A DNA stretch of 64,000 nt, taken from NCBI RefSeq assembly GCF_033807575.1, contig NC_084711.1, forward strand, positions 10,850,001 to 10,914,000, in the 5' to 3' direction. The notes under the pieces were generated by a model. That model saw only the letters and a list, made by a program, of their open reading frames with translations. It searched no databases and had not been told where the DNA came from. A program made the position numbers and the translations under genes. Below, piece by piece: positions 1-11,851 of this stretch. Positions within the stretch are counted from its first letter, which is position 1, and the number at the start of each line of letters is the position of its first letter. The stretch is from Cydia pomonella. Lineage: Eukaryota > Arthropoda > Insecta > Lepidoptera > Tortricidae.

Positions 1-1957
1 TTGATAAATCGTATCATAATGAATTAGTAACAAGCAGTAACGTGCATAGGTAGAAAACCCGTTTCAGGTTTTTTTGGTGATTTCGATTTTACGTATAGTT
101 TGTATAATAAGCATGTAGTTTTAGAATCAATAATCAGTCTTCTACGACATTTCTATTCACTTAATTTTTACCAAGACAATTAAATTTCATCAATAACTGG
201 TAAGTATTGGGCAAAGAGATATAGAGTAACGTTGGAGACTAAAACCAGATAGTAAATATCACGAGATTGACTTTTGTTATAATTACTCCAATAAACATTT
301 TAACTAGAATTCAATAAGCGTTACTATTTATAAAGTTAAAACCCGGTTTTTGTATTTGGCTGTAAACCCGGTTTATTCGATTTCGGTGAAATCGGGTTTA
401 TGACGCCTAGCTGAGATGTAGTATGGGATAGCGCACCGTTTAAAAAATAGGTGGTACTGGTAAATTTCCAATATGACTTTGGAACTCCGGTAGCCGTTTA
501 AAAAGTGTAAGACTCTTACGGTAGATGTCGCTCGTCAGAGCCTCCCTATGTGCTCAAATGACAGAGCACTGCACTAGTGATCCAGTAGTCGTGGGTTCAA
601 GTCCCACCCAAGACAGTGAATTTATCCACTTTTGGTTTATTCATTATGAATTTAGCCAATATACTGAACTTTTATATACACAGTCAAACACATTTGTAAC
701 ATCGTCCAAAAACAAAATATCCACGTTTAAGTAAAAACTGGTACGATATAACCGACTCTCCCCTATATTGCTGGGTAATTGTGATAGCGAATTAACTCTT
801 TGCGACGCCGCTTGGATCGTTTGTTCGTTGGATCATACCAAGCTGATTAAATGCCATAGACGCGTCTAGTTACTCCTAAAAATAGAGGTGGAAAACACTG
901 CTCTGGTGGTTCTTCTGCATTTATTCTAAGTATGTTCTATTTTTGCCTACACCTATAAGGTCAAGTTCGACACGATTTTCTACTGAATTAAGGACGAGAA
1001 ATTAATTTATGCAAGGGATTAATCTCGTTTCCGCTTTGTTACCCACAAGAGAGTTGAATTAATCGGGATAAGGTTGTTTGCCAAGCGGGTCTTCGAGCTT
1101 TTTAAGGATGCATTAGGAAAAACGCTAAAATTTTCTTCATATGGATAGGTACACTAAACCTACATTGTAGTAATTTAGTTAGTTTCATTGCTTGACTTTA
1201 TAGTCCCACGAAATACATGACTGAAGTAATTTGTGGTACAAATCAGTGTATAAACGAGATGACTCGCATACATTGTAAAAGTAGAAAACCCGTGCGCCAG
1301 TGGGGCAGGCGGTGCAATCTCCACCAGAGCGAGAGCAGGATCAATTTAATTCCGCGCCAACCCTCATCGTTTCACCTTCTCTAGCGAGTAGGTTTAGATA
1401 GAGACAGTTGTGACCGACAGCGGGAAAACGGGCAGGTAATAGCGCGTGAGAGCCTACGCGGGCGCAGGCGCCGGCGACTGGCGGTTTGCAGATCAATTTT
1501 CGCATAACTCACTGATTGGCCACGCGATAACAGCCGGAAAGTCACTTGAAACGACCCGCACGTAGACCATCATCACTATTATCCTTAACACTACTTTCTC
1601 GGCATGTCTTGTCCGGTGTTTTAGGTAAATGGATATTTATTTCATCTATAAAATAGGTAAGAAATACATTTCTCGAACTTGCGTCTAAGATTAAATGATG
1701 TGACATTATCATTGATGACTACTAAGTTGATACATTTACCCACATATCATAATAATAATTGTTTTAAGAATATTTAAGATGTGTATTCGCATCAGTTATT
1801 CAACTTACTACTTTGTAATAATTTTTGTGCGAAAGAATAGTCATCATTTGGTGTAAATGTGACAAATATGTAAAAGTTCCATGGCAATTTTTGTTTTGAG
1901 AACTCGAAAGCATTTAAAAAACTGGAACTTTTCCTAACATAATTCTATAGGACTGAA
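1..1957. other. Gene-poor flank with tRNA-like patch
   Basis: I see no convincing coding region in this AT-rich stretch apart from the tRNA-like patch at 543-614. A locally GC-rich patch lies at about 1285-1500 and could be a promoter or untranslated exon of a gene beyond the window, but nothing in it proves that. Confidence 0.4.
543..614 (+). repeat. tRNA-like sequence, probably a SINE head
   Basis: A perfect T-arm (GTGGG TTCAAGT CCCAC at 591-607) is preceded by a D-arm-like segment (GCTC...GAGC at 552-567), so the A and B boxes of a Pol III promoter are recognisable. The anticodon stem is poor and I cannot pair an acceptor stem, so this is more likely a tRNA-derived repeat or pseudogene than a working tRNA. 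Confidence 0.4.
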
Positions 1958-2569
1958 TTACCCACCTATAAACCAACCTGGCTTAGCTTGCTTCTTTGGT
2001 GTTTTCTTCACTTTATCTGTGTTAAAAAACTCAGGTAACCATCCAGATTTCTTAGGAGGGCATGTTTTATTCTTATTTGGGGTTGATTTCGCTGGCTTCG
2101 TGGTCCTGCGCGTCACAGTGATTGGACGACGCGTTGATGTCGGCTTCTTGGTTCTCACTGTAGGGCGCCGAGTGCTAGTTTGGCGATAGGCGTCTGGGGC
2201 TGACCCTCCTATCCATTGGTACTGCACCCCCGTTGCCAAATCGGGTCGGTTATGCTGCTCTTTAACAGGCGGCCGTTTAGTCACTAAGAAGTTTGTGTGG
2301 CTTTCAATGTTAATTGTTGTACTTTTAACTATCTTATTTTTATTCTCACTAATTGAGTCTTTGTTTACAGTTTTATCATTTTTAAGTCTCACTTTGGTCG
2401 GTTTAGGGGTACGCGGGCGCGGTAAAGGAGTCGTCTCGAAGGACTCCTCGGTGTCGTCCCATATTATTAATGGGTCCAACGATTCCGAATCCGAGGAGGA
2501 GTAAGAAGGTAGGCGGCGAGCCACGACCGCGCACGCCAGCAGCGCAAGCAGCGTCAGGCGACGCGCCAT
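1958..2569 (-). CDS. Secreted basic Thr/Arg/Lys-rich protein, unknown
   Basis: The frame runs from an ATG at 2569 to a TAA at 1958-1960, giving 203 residues. It opens with a clear signal peptide (MARRLTLLALLACAVVA), so the product should be secreted. After an acidic Ser/Asp/Glu patch come proline-rich and then strongly basic segments with repeated T-R-R-P and T-K-K-P motifs (about residues 130-165). It ends in a Trp-containing tail with one Cys. The GC-rich 5' end contrasts with the AT-rich surroundings, which favours a real coding exon. The 3' end reads ...ATAG|GTGGGTAA, so the visible stop could lie just inside an intron and the protein might continue beyond the window. I do not recognise the family. 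Confidence 0.5.
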   Translation of the reverse strand: MARRLTLLALLACAVVARRLPSYSSSDSESLDPLIIWDDTEESFETTPLPRPRTPKPTKVRLKNDKTVNKDSISENKNKIVKSTTINIESHTNFLVTKRPPVKEQHNRPDLATGVQYQWIGGSAPDAYRQTSTRRPTVRTKKPTSTRRPITVTRRTTKPAKSTPNKNKTCPPKKSGWLPEFFNTDKVKKTPKKQAKPGWFIGG

Positions 2570-3444
2570 GTGAGCCACGCGAGCGTGTGTACATGGCGAG
2601 GTGCGAGCGCACTGTACCCGTACCGGCGAGGTGTGCGCGCCTGTGCAACCACCTTCCCTGCCACCGCCATCAAAGCGACAATGTCGCTTTCAACTCGCCT
2701 GCTAGCACTAGGTCAAGTCGCTCGCTTAGGTTTTATGTTATTATTTATTCTCTTTACTACTTACTTGTCTAGTCATCAACGATTTGACTTGTTTCCACAA
2801 CATTAAAAATAAAACACATTTCTGCGGATATAAAAGAAAGTACCTAATTCACATAAGTTGATTACGATTGTGCACGCTGTCATTGAAAACTACTGTACTG
2901 ACATGCAGTGCGTAAAGTAGATCATTTTCTATGGTCCATTTCCCGCGCCTTGGGCTAAAGGGGTGTTACTTCACGAGCGTATCATCTATAATGGTAGACT
3001 TGTAACTGGTGACATGTCATTGCATGGTATGATGATTTGCATTATAGAGCTCTATTTTAGTTATTATTTGCTTTCCAAAAGAGAACTCAAATTGAAACTA
3101 ATATAGTTAGTTGCATGTAGATATCTATCGACATACATAGTGTAGGTAGGGATACGATAGGAATCTAGCATGGATTGTTAGAGACACACAAAAATCCATT
3201 TTTCATATTTTAAAGGCCCAGCACCTCTTTGGTACCGTATCCATTTTTGCTCCTCTATCGATTTCACTAATAATATATATGTATATTTTTATCTTTAATG
3301 TATATATCTCATGAAATAAAATAAAAGTGGCGATCAACTTTAAACTGAACTTGGGATTACTTACTCCCTTTTTTTCGACGGAATTTGATAGTCCAGAGTA
3401 AAACTTCAACACATTTAAAAAAATCCGTTCACAGGTTTAGGATT
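2570..3444. other. No gene seen; upstream flank of the secreted-protein ORF
   Basis: The first ~150 bases are GC-rich and would hold the 5' UTR and promoter of the minus-strand ORF at 1958-2569. The rest is AT-rich, with no repeat or ORF that I recognise. Confidence 0.3.
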
Positions 3445-4984
3445 TAGGGTAGTGGCACCAAAAGATGACCGGCCCCCAAAAGATGAACATTTGGCCTTAA
3501 AATCGATATAATTAAATCGTGAATTATTTTACGTACGAGGGTATTTTTTCCTAACGCGGCAATACTTTACCATGGTTGACATTTAAACTCCCAGACAATT
3601 GTGATGTGCGTGTGGTTAAGAGCGATCGTCAAATGCGCGGTCCACACCAAAATCGTCATTTGGATGGAGATCTTAATAAAATTAGCGCTTCAAAGTATAC
3701 GCTTATAATTGCGTATAAAATTTAATTATGCATCTACTTACATGATTTTACACAGATAAGATTCTTGACTAATTCCTCTAACGTTTTCGTTATGAAGTAT
3801 TGCATAGGTATTTTATCTTATTTTATTAAAATATTTGCAGTTCAAGTTATGGTTCCAATAGATGAACGGTGGTCAACTTTTGGGCAAGGGCTTGTTTTTT
3901 CAAATGCTTGTATAAAATCTAATAGAAAAGGTAGACGCATAATTTATGTTTTAAATTGATAGCTGGCTAGTCCTTGATTTTTTTGATCAAAGGATGAACA
4001 AATCTGTCTTTTATTTAACCCATTTATTTCAAGGTTTATTTTAGTATGGGCTGTTCAACTAAAAATCTTATCTCTAAAAGATGAACTATGATACTTAACT
4101 AGTTCATCTATAGTTCATCTTTTGGGCTCAATTCCAATACATGAATTTTGCATAAATATTGATAGTTCATTTCTTCAATACCGTGTCCAAAACTTGAACC
4201 AAGTAATTTGTTCGTTCATGTTTTTGGTAGCATTTTCAACACTAAACAAGTTTAAATGTAAAAATAGTGAATTTTGTATCTTTAATCGGTAGCTTAATTA
4301 CTTTTTTTATATTATTTACAAATACAAATTTAATAAGTGTAGAAAATCATTTAAATTTATTTAAGGATCATATTTTCTTCTTGGAGCAAAATTCCACTTA
4401 GGGCATTTATTAATTCTAAGGAGCAAAGTTGCTAATTTCGAAAATTTAAAATTAGATCAGATCAGATCAGATCAGAGAGCCTTTGGTAAGTGGCTAAATA
4501 TCCATCAGGTATGAGACCTATTTTCCTGTGGCACAAATAATCCTCTCTCTCTGGCACAAAAAAATTGAAACTGAGATTTTGTAGACCACTTTTTTCGCTA
4601 CCGATTATAATTGCTCAGTGGTCAGAATTTAACAAAAGGGCCAAAGTTACACTCTATCATACTAGTTCATCTATTGGCATCATGTCGTTCAATATTAGGG
4701 TACTTGATTTTGGTTTTATACTGGTTCATCTTTTGGGGTCAAAACGTTCAGAGATAGGGCACCGTGTTCATCTTCTGTGCATTTTGCCCTATTTCATCAT
4801 ATAATATTTTTTATAAAAACACTGAATTACAATATGAGCATTTGAAATAATTAATTGTAATCTAGATTATATGCTGAATCATATTAAAAAAATTAAGTTG
4901 TTAAAAATAAGTTACAACATATGTAAAAACAACCTTAAGTTGGGGTAGTCCCTTAGCTGGTCATCTTTTGGTGACTTCACCCTA
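3445..4984. mobile_element. 1.5-kb non-autonomous element with TIRs and motif clusters
   Basis: The left end (TAGGGTAGTGGCACCAAAAG) and the inverted right end (TAGGGTGAAGTCACCAAAAG) form imperfect terminal inverted repeats that extend through AGATGACC. Inside, a roughly 12-bp motif like GTTCATCTTTTGG recurs many times in both orientations (for example near 3486, 3860, 4078, 4105, 4726 and 4770). No transposase-like frame is present. This is the architecture of a non-autonomous DNA transposon with subterminal repeats. The superfamily is not identified. A (GATCA)n microsatellite sits at 4455-4479. Confidence 0.55.
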
Positions 4985-5194
4985 TAAGGATTTTTGTGCA
5001 TTTGGGGTTACTTTTACAAAGAAAAACAACGATAGATTAAGAAAATCCATTCTATTTCAAAATAAGATTAGTTTCGATATGCTCTGGAACCGAATCGTTT
5101 TTTCTATGTTCGAGGCATTATTCTAAAACAATAAAACAAAAATCTGTTAAGATACCATTAATTATCTATATAATCTAAAAAAACTATATTTTGC

Positions 5195-5250
5195 GGGGTG
5201 TCATTGATCAGTGATCAAAGTAACCCCTTATAGGCGATCAATGACACCCC
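5195..5250. repeat. Short foldback
   Basis: GGGGTGTCATTGATC at the left is matched by GATCAATGACACCCC at the right, a 15-bp perfect inverted repeat around a 26-bp loop. Confidence 0.6.
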
Positions 5251-5712
5251 ATGTTGCAAAAACCGAAAAATAGAAATGGCCGCCATGATTATGATTTGCC
5301 TGATTCAATGAATTACATCAAATTTATGTATTTACTATGATTTGAGAAGTTATACAGGCTACTAAAAGTACACAAAACTGATACTTACATATTTTAATTT
5401 TTTTCTCATATATCGACGTTTACCCCTCGGACACAAATCACAAACTGGCAGTGACGTTTAATCTTGCCAACCGTAAAAAAATCCAAAGAATGCGTTTAGA
5501 AAGCGTAATATTCAAGTTTGAACCTGAGGTAAAGTTTTTATCAAAGTAAACCCAGGAATCAAAGCAACCCCAATCCCCGGCACGGAACCCTAAAAAGGAA
5601 ACCTTATGGCTAAATATCTCGAGAACTACTTGCGCTATTAATTTGAAATTTGGAATAGTTATGAACAAGGCTAACCTAGATGCATTAATAGTACATTGTG
5701 ATACAAGTGTGC

Positions 5713-6381
5713 TAAGTTGGTCATTACACACGAGGCGATATTGTGCACGCGAGCCGTAAACGACCAATGCACACGCGTTTCATACGACGTTTTTCAACAC
5801 ACTTGCGAAGAAAAAACAAAACTTTTTTTGTCAAAACAGTAAAAGTACAATTTTCAAAATGGTGGTTTACAGTTTATAAACATCGAATAATTGCACTAAA
5901 GCGTGCTTGGGGGCACTTATTCGCCAGTTCATTGAAGTAGGCTACCAACACGTTTTCCAAGAAAGACTGGGCGTTATTGCTGATTTTTCATTGAATAAAA
6001 GTTTCATATGCCGCCAATTATTTTTACCCGATTTTGATGGTAAAAAGTTATCGTTCTCGGCTCTTGCCTTTATTAGTATTACTGGAAGCGTCAATTTTAT
6101 GTGTTCTTCATTTTCAATGCTTGAAAATGACATGTTCGTCAATATATAAACTAAAAACATGCAAAACTATTCCAATTTTATGACAAATACGGAAACTGGC
6201 TGGCGCGTTTATTTTTTTACGCACGATTCCAATGCGCTCAATGCAAATTAAGAAGGCTTAACTCAGTCGGATAATATAATGAAAAAGCACAAGTGTTATA
6301 ATATACTGAAAAAGCACGCGTAGGATTATGAGCCAAAAATCGGTGGAATAAAAACGTCGTCTTGAGCAAGTGTGTTGAAAA
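5713..6381. mobile_element. Interspersed element, copy A (short form)
   Basis: This copy shares long similarity with 40778-42141, starting at TAAGTTGGTCATTACACACG and ending at GCAAGTGTGTTGAAAA. The segment TTTTCAACACACTTGC at 5791-5806 is the inverted match of the right end at 6366-6381, so a TIR-like structure is present. Copy A lacks two internal stretches found in copy B. No product is recognised in it. Confidence 0.6.
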
Positions 6382-6494
6382 TAGTTATTTACAGTACTCG
6401 TGTCGTGTTTTAATTTATCGCCATATATCCTATTTTTCGCACTTCGTAAATAATATTATAGTTTAAAGTCACAGATTAATTGATCAATCTGGAT

Positions 6495-6742
6495 GACGAC
6501 CGGTCTGGCCTAGAGGGTAGTGACCCTGCCTATGAAGCCGATGGTACCGGGTTCAAATCCTGGTAAGGGTATTTTTTTGTGTGATGAACACAGATATTTG
6601 TTCCTGAGTCATGGGGGCGTTCTATGTATTTAAGTATTTATAGTTATTTATATATTATTGTCTAAGTACCCACAACACAAGCCTTAATGAGCTTAATGTG
6701 GTACTTAGTCAATTTGTGTAATAAGGTCCTATAATATTAATT
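6495..6742 (+). mobile_element. tRNA-derived SINE (plus orientation)
   Basis: The head carries Pol III A- and B-box-like sequences (GGCCTAGAGGGTAGTG and GGGTTCAAATCC). It is followed by the body phrase TGTGTGATGAACACAGATAT and a tail resembling TAAGTACCCACAACACAAGC. The same family occurs inverted at 43290-43440, with its tail at 42712-42838. I know this phrase as a very common lepidopteran SINE. Confidence 0.75.
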
Positions 6743-7530
6743 CTTACATTAAAATTTACTGAGGTACCTATGATGATGAAAATTGCATCAATACAAAAGT
6801 CAATTATTTCATTATTTATGTCGTGAATAATAGGTAAAGTTAGTTAGTATTGTACGTAACGATATACCTATTCACTTCTGAGCATTTAATATAATGTAAG
6901 TTGTATATCGAAAGTATGCTGCCCCTAACCGTATCATAAGTCTGGGAAGCACGCAGAGGCAGCATCCCCCAGGGTATAGGGGCTATTGTGAGTTGCTGAA
7001 TATGTACTGGGCTATTGGGTGAAAACGGTGGACTAAATGCTGGGTTATGGGATAAAACCTGGACGCCTGCCTGTTAAAACGGTATCCTAATTTATTTCTA
7101 GCTGGCGAGGCCTCGCTCCTGTAAGGCACAGCTACTAAACGTGACATGACTCTGATGATGTGTGACGACTTTAAAGGCACCTATCTGTAGTATATCTGTC
7201 TACGTCCATACTCGAGAATGCGTAGACTTATTATTACAATAACTATGCATTTATCTAGACGTGTGGGGAAATGAGAAAACTACAGAAAAAATAAAACTTC
7301 CTACTTAATACTTATACTTAAGTATAGAATCATGAAGTGAGCGTGGCGTTATGATGAATTGTACGTTGTACGTCAACTGACCTACCTACTTTTTTATTTT
7401 CTATGGAGAAAACGCATGCTATTAAGAGTTGCTCGTTAGTTATTTATAGACTAAGAGCTAGCCTCGGAAAATGGTACATATATGATAATTAAAGCATCGT
7501 AAATAGTTAATTTGCTATACCTCTACTATT
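6743..7530. other. No gene or recognisable element
   Basis: The stretch is AT-rich, with a more GC-balanced patch at 6915-7190 that may be an old repeat. I cannot assign it. Confidence 0.3.
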
Positions 7531-7769
7531 CTTATTACTGGATCTGGGCGTCGGGAAGCTGTTCATCAGGAGAGGTAAAAGTGACAGGCAAGTACATCAT
7601 TTCAATTGAAAAAAGGGATGTCGCAAACATTTATATAGGGGAGGCAGGTCCTATGACCCTTGTTTCCCCCCAACAGAAACGTCTGGCCATGCTTGCTATA
7701 CAATTAGTGGCATGCATACTTTAACCTCCACACATGAACGGCTGCCAGACAGCTAGATCCAGTAATAAG
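7531..7769. repeat. Foldback (MITE-like)
   Basis: CTTATTACTGGATCT at the left is the inverted match of AGATCCAGTAATAAG at the right. The 239-bp body has no ORF of note. Confidence 0.55.
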
Positions 7770-8006
7770 GGTAAGTACTTATAGCTCTCTTTAGTTTCGT
7801 AATTTCATGATTATATACCATTTTCTGGGACTAGCTCTCCGTCTAACAGTTCGTTGTTAGCTAATTGCTGTAGAAAAGCTAACAATAGGTAGTTCATTTA
7901 GACAATTACTTATTTATGATCTTATGAAATACAGGGTGGGCCAATGATAAATTCATTTAATATTTTAATACTAAAAAAAATGTGTTTTTAAATATAAAGT
8001 TTATTT

Positions 8007-8207
8007 AGGGCCTGTTTCACAATGTCAAACTAAAGTCCTAAATAAGCTTCTTGCCACGAATAAAGTCATCGTTGGCGTTTCACAATCTTCAAATAAGCTT
8101 AACTGGTAGGTAGATAAAGTGCAAAGATTTGCAGGAAGGTTTACCTGGCAGTTAATTTATTTGTTAATTAGCTACCCAATACTTGGACATTGTTAAACAG
8201 GGCCCTT
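8007..8207. repeat. Foldback (MITE-like)
   Basis: AGGGCCTGTTTCACAATGTC at the left is matched imperfectly, inverted, by GACATTGTTAAACAGGGCCC at the right. This end sequence is one I know as a common lepidopteran MITE. Confidence 0.65.
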
Positions 8208-8235
8208 AGAATTTGAGCTACCTAATAAAATAAAT

Positions 8236-8580
8236 ATTACGTTTTTGTAAGGCTGTGCTGTACTGTAGCCGATCAAGCCGTAAAATGCATCGTAAGTTGT
8301 TCTGAGTTGCGTTGAGTTCCTGGCATCCGCTCGCACCCGTTCGATGTTTTCATTGTTTCACCATGTATATCCTTGACGTCGAGATTTTAGTGTCGATCCA
8401 GTACCCTCAAATCTGACTATCCATTGTTTGAATAAATTTGTGCTAGGACACTCACGGCTATTGCGTAATTCCAACATAAGTCGAAAACGCCGACGAACAA
8501 TCGCATAAGAATAATTGTTTTCAAAAAAGCCTCGGTTGAAAAACGCTCGCTGTTAAGGCTGTTTCCCCATGTGACGCACA
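8236..8580 (-). pseudogene. mariner/Tc1-like transposase relic, N-terminal part
   Basis: Reading the minus strand from about 8578 gives a helix-turn-helix type N-terminus with the phrases RRRFRLMLELRNSRECPS, FKQWIVRFEGTGSTLKSRR and NIERVRADARNSTQLRTTY. These fit the DNA-binding region of insect mariner/IS630-type transposases. At least two in-frame stops interrupt it, and no catalytic DDE/D domain follows, so it is a dead fragment. Distance to a known family cannot be measured here. Confidence 0.6.
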
Positions 8581-9162
8581 TTTTGAATAAAACTTTGTTT
8601 TTTCTTGTTTCAAATGAAACCTTTCTCATTTATCTAGATTTTATATTTAATGAAAGAGGTCGACACGAAAAGAGAATTTATCACTAGCCCAGCCTGTATA
8701 TTATGCGAATTTTATAGGCAACTACAAAGGTAAGATCCAGAAAAATCGAGATAAATGTCGTTTGGTTAAACTCTTTCAAGTACTATACATTACACTTACT
8801 TCGAATCACATTGAGCTTTAAAACCCTCATTACTTTTATAGTAAGAGAGAGGAAGGGAGATTTCCCTTGCAAGGTTTTTCTTTACGTTAATTTTAAGCGA
8901 GCTAAATCTTGTTTGCACCAAAGAGCATATAATCACTACGTTTTAAGAGACGGGACTTCCATACTAGCGAGTGGAATCCCTTTGTTTCGCAAATCATTAC
9001 CAAAATGTACGACAAAGAACTGTCAAAGAACCATAGTACCAACATAAGCAATTTAAATAGTGTAGTATGCTACACGCTTGCGTTTCTTATCGATATCGAT
9101 AAAATGGGGAGGGTTGAAATATAGACTCTTGTCTACAAATTTTGTACTCGAAATCAAGTTAG

Positions 9163-9250
9163 GATCGAGTCCACATTTAAGTTGTATGTTATATAGTGGA
9201 TAGTTCTATGAGTGGACTAATACGTGGTCGAGCTTAATGTGGACTCGATT
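9163..9250. repeat. Foldback
   Basis: ATCGAGTCCACATTTAAG at the left is matched, inverted, by CTTAATGTGGACTCGAT at the right with one base of difference in spacing. Confidence 0.55.
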
Positions 9251-9485
9251 TTTTTTAGAACACCTTGTTGTTCTTCACCACTAGGAAGGATCAAAGTAGC
9301 ACTTTTTTTCCCTACTAGGAGGGATCACTTTTTCCTCTTTTTGCATACTTCTTAGGTTGAATTATTTAATTTAATTACCATTAATTAAATTTATTTATTT
9401 ATTTGTACCATAATAATTTCCTCATAGGTGATGTGAAAAGCAGTATGTAAATTTATCACGTGGTAGCAAAAATATTTCCACCTTA

Positions 9486-9606
9486 GGGTGGTATTCCACC
9501 TATACAATTTCTTGGTCCAATATCATTGCGTCTCACTCTGTCATTAATCAAAATGTGAGACGCAATACACATTGGACAAAGAAATTGCATAGGTGGAATA
9601 CCACCC
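9486..9606. repeat. 121-bp foldback (MITE)
   Basis: Nearly the whole element folds on itself. GGGTGGTATTCCACCTATAC at the left is matched by the inverse of GCATAGGTGGAATACCACCC at the right, and pairing continues through AATTTCTTGGTCCAAT and GCGTCTCAC. Confidence 0.75.
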
Positions 9607-10800
9607 ATAGGCGTTAACACTTGAATCCCTCACTACGCTAGGATTCTATTTTAGAATACCTCGTTACACTCAGATTGTAATTATAAAATCCTTTACTATT
9701 TTTTTTCTTTATTTTTTTTATTAAAAGCACTATTTTCAAAATGATCTGCAGATACATGTTTCAATAAATGTAACTTTTCTATGGGAAGATGTATCAGGTC
9801 TTCGTTCCCAACAAATTTAACCCACTGCCTGCATCTGAAAACATACAGCCTTGGTTATGTACAGTTTATATTCCAAGTGTTTGCTAATGAGATGATCAAC
9901 TGATTATTTAGCGCTAATATGCATCTATAAATCAAATCAAATATGTTAAATAATGACCATTAATGCATAGATGATAGATAATTTTACACTGAAAATCTTT
10001 GACGAATTAATTTTGTGTCATATTGCATGCAAGTTCTCAGGAAATTTCACATATTTTATTTAATTACTTACACTGATATACAAATAAACATACAATTATC
10101 GATAGTTTTAGTACATCCCTAGTTCACAACTAAAAATAATATAAAATATCAAATTTTCGATGTGTTTAAAGCCTGATACACCGAAATAAGGTCAAAAGTA
10201 TCTAAAGCAATACGTACCGGTCTTTATCCAAGGGAAATTTCGCCATAAAATCCCTTTTTTCGTGATTTTCTCGAGTGGCTCGCTTGCCACATATTTCACA
10301 CTTAGTAAACCGTTTTCTCGGTGGCATTGTAACAAACTCGTTCTTTACTCTGATCAGGGTTCACTATTTTCGATATTTTCACTAAATAATAAAGAAATTG
10401 CACGAAATACCCAAACAAAACATTGAAGCCTTCATAACAAACAAAACAATTAGGCTGACAGTTGACTTGATGTAAACTTGACAGAATAAATAGCACTGAC
10501 GTTTTATTTTTCTTCGTTGGCAAAGATTTGCGAAACAAGTTCCATACAAAACTTATTTTGTTCCTAGTTGCGTCAGCCTGGTTTGCACTACGATAAAATT
10601 AAAAAAATCGACAAAATTGTTTGCGTAGTGTTGCCACGTTTAAATATTTTTACATACAGTAACGTATTCTGTATTTTATTATTTTTCATACAGTAATAGT
10701 ACCAAAGATATATTGATTGTAGAAGAGGTATAACGTCTACGAAATAACCGCGTCTCTGCTTTTGACAGCCGGACTAGACGGATGGGACGCCATAGGTATA
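9607..10800. other. No gene seen
   Basis: AT-rich sequence with no frame of convincing composition and no element that I recognise. Confidence 0.3.
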
Positions 10801-11207
10801 AATTATCTGAAATGATTATTGGCCTCAAACCCTAAGCTGTTAAACAAAACAAAAGGCATTGTTTCTTTTGTGCACCGCGATGGCTACATAATCTTTTTCA
10901 TTACTGAGAAGGATCAAGCCCATTTAAAATACCATTTTGGCGTTCTACTTATATGGTTCAAATTCATGTAGTATTCGGAAAAATAACACGTTTTGGTAAT
11001 GTACCTAGTACGACAGGTAAGGTAAAGAATATTCGCAGGTAACAAATAGCTGTTACATAAATTTGAGCCTTATGTGTAGAACGCTAAAATTGACTTTTAA
11101 ACGCACTTGATCCATCTCACTAATGAGAAAGTAGGTAGCTACCGCGGTGCACAAAATAATGCCTTTAACAGCTTAGGTTTGAGGCCAAAAAATCATTTCA
11201 GGTAATT
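10801..11207. repeat. 407-bp foldback element
   Basis: The left arm (CTGAAATGATTATTGGCCTC, continuing through AAGCTGTTAAA and TTTTGTGCACCGCG) is matched, inverted, by the right arm ending in GAGGCCAAAAAATCATTTCA. The arms are about 100 bp with indels. Confidence 0.7.
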
Positions 11208-11255
11208 CATACTATAACTCTAATGGCAGAGAATAAATCAAGTTATACATAGAAC

Positions 11256-11642
11256 GTTACGATACAAGTGCAAAAAATAGGAAATTTGCAACGAGTGGGG
11301 ATAAATTAAAAACGACCGAAAGAAGTTGCCTATTCGCACATGTATCGTACAAAATTTTACAGTATAAATGGCCCTTTAAATTTTCGATTTCGACATAGTT
11401 ACGTAATATGCTTATTATTGCACTAGTGCGGTAAAGTAGCGCCATATGTACTGTAATAGTAAATTACGATACAAGTGCGAAAAATAGGAAAGGTTTTAAA
11501 TCGACACGAGGTGCGAATTACCTATTTGCACATGTATCGTACAACGTTTTACAGTACATATGGCCCTTTAAATGTTCGACACAGTAACGTAATATGCTAA
11601 TTTTCGCACTAGTGCGGTAAAGTAGCACCATATGTACTGTAA
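11256..11642. repeat. Two tandem copies of a ~190-bp double-hairpin repeat
   Basis: The copies lie at 11256-11454 and 11464-11642. Each unit has two internal inverted repeats. One is TACGATACAAGTGCGAAAAA against the inverse of TTTGCACATGTATCGTA. The other is ACAGTACATATGG against CCATATGTACTGT. A third copy lies at 18115-18288. Confidence 0.7.
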
Positions 11643-11851
11643 ATGTTGTTATAGTACCTAACTGAATTGTTAAACGTAATCTTTTGACAACCGGACTTTT
11701 ACCTATCTCGTTTGTTTAGGCTATCTGTTTATGGGTGTTTATAAATTTTATAATGAATTGACCCATAGGCTGGTTGAAGCCTAAAGTAAAACACGATATA
11801 GTGACCATTAAATACTATACACCGTGTTTTTTTGATTTCCGTTAATTTCAA

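Noticed and set aside
543..614. Functional tRNA gene
   Set aside because: Only the T-arm pairs perfectly; acceptor and anticodon stems do not form, so it was kept only as tRNA-like.
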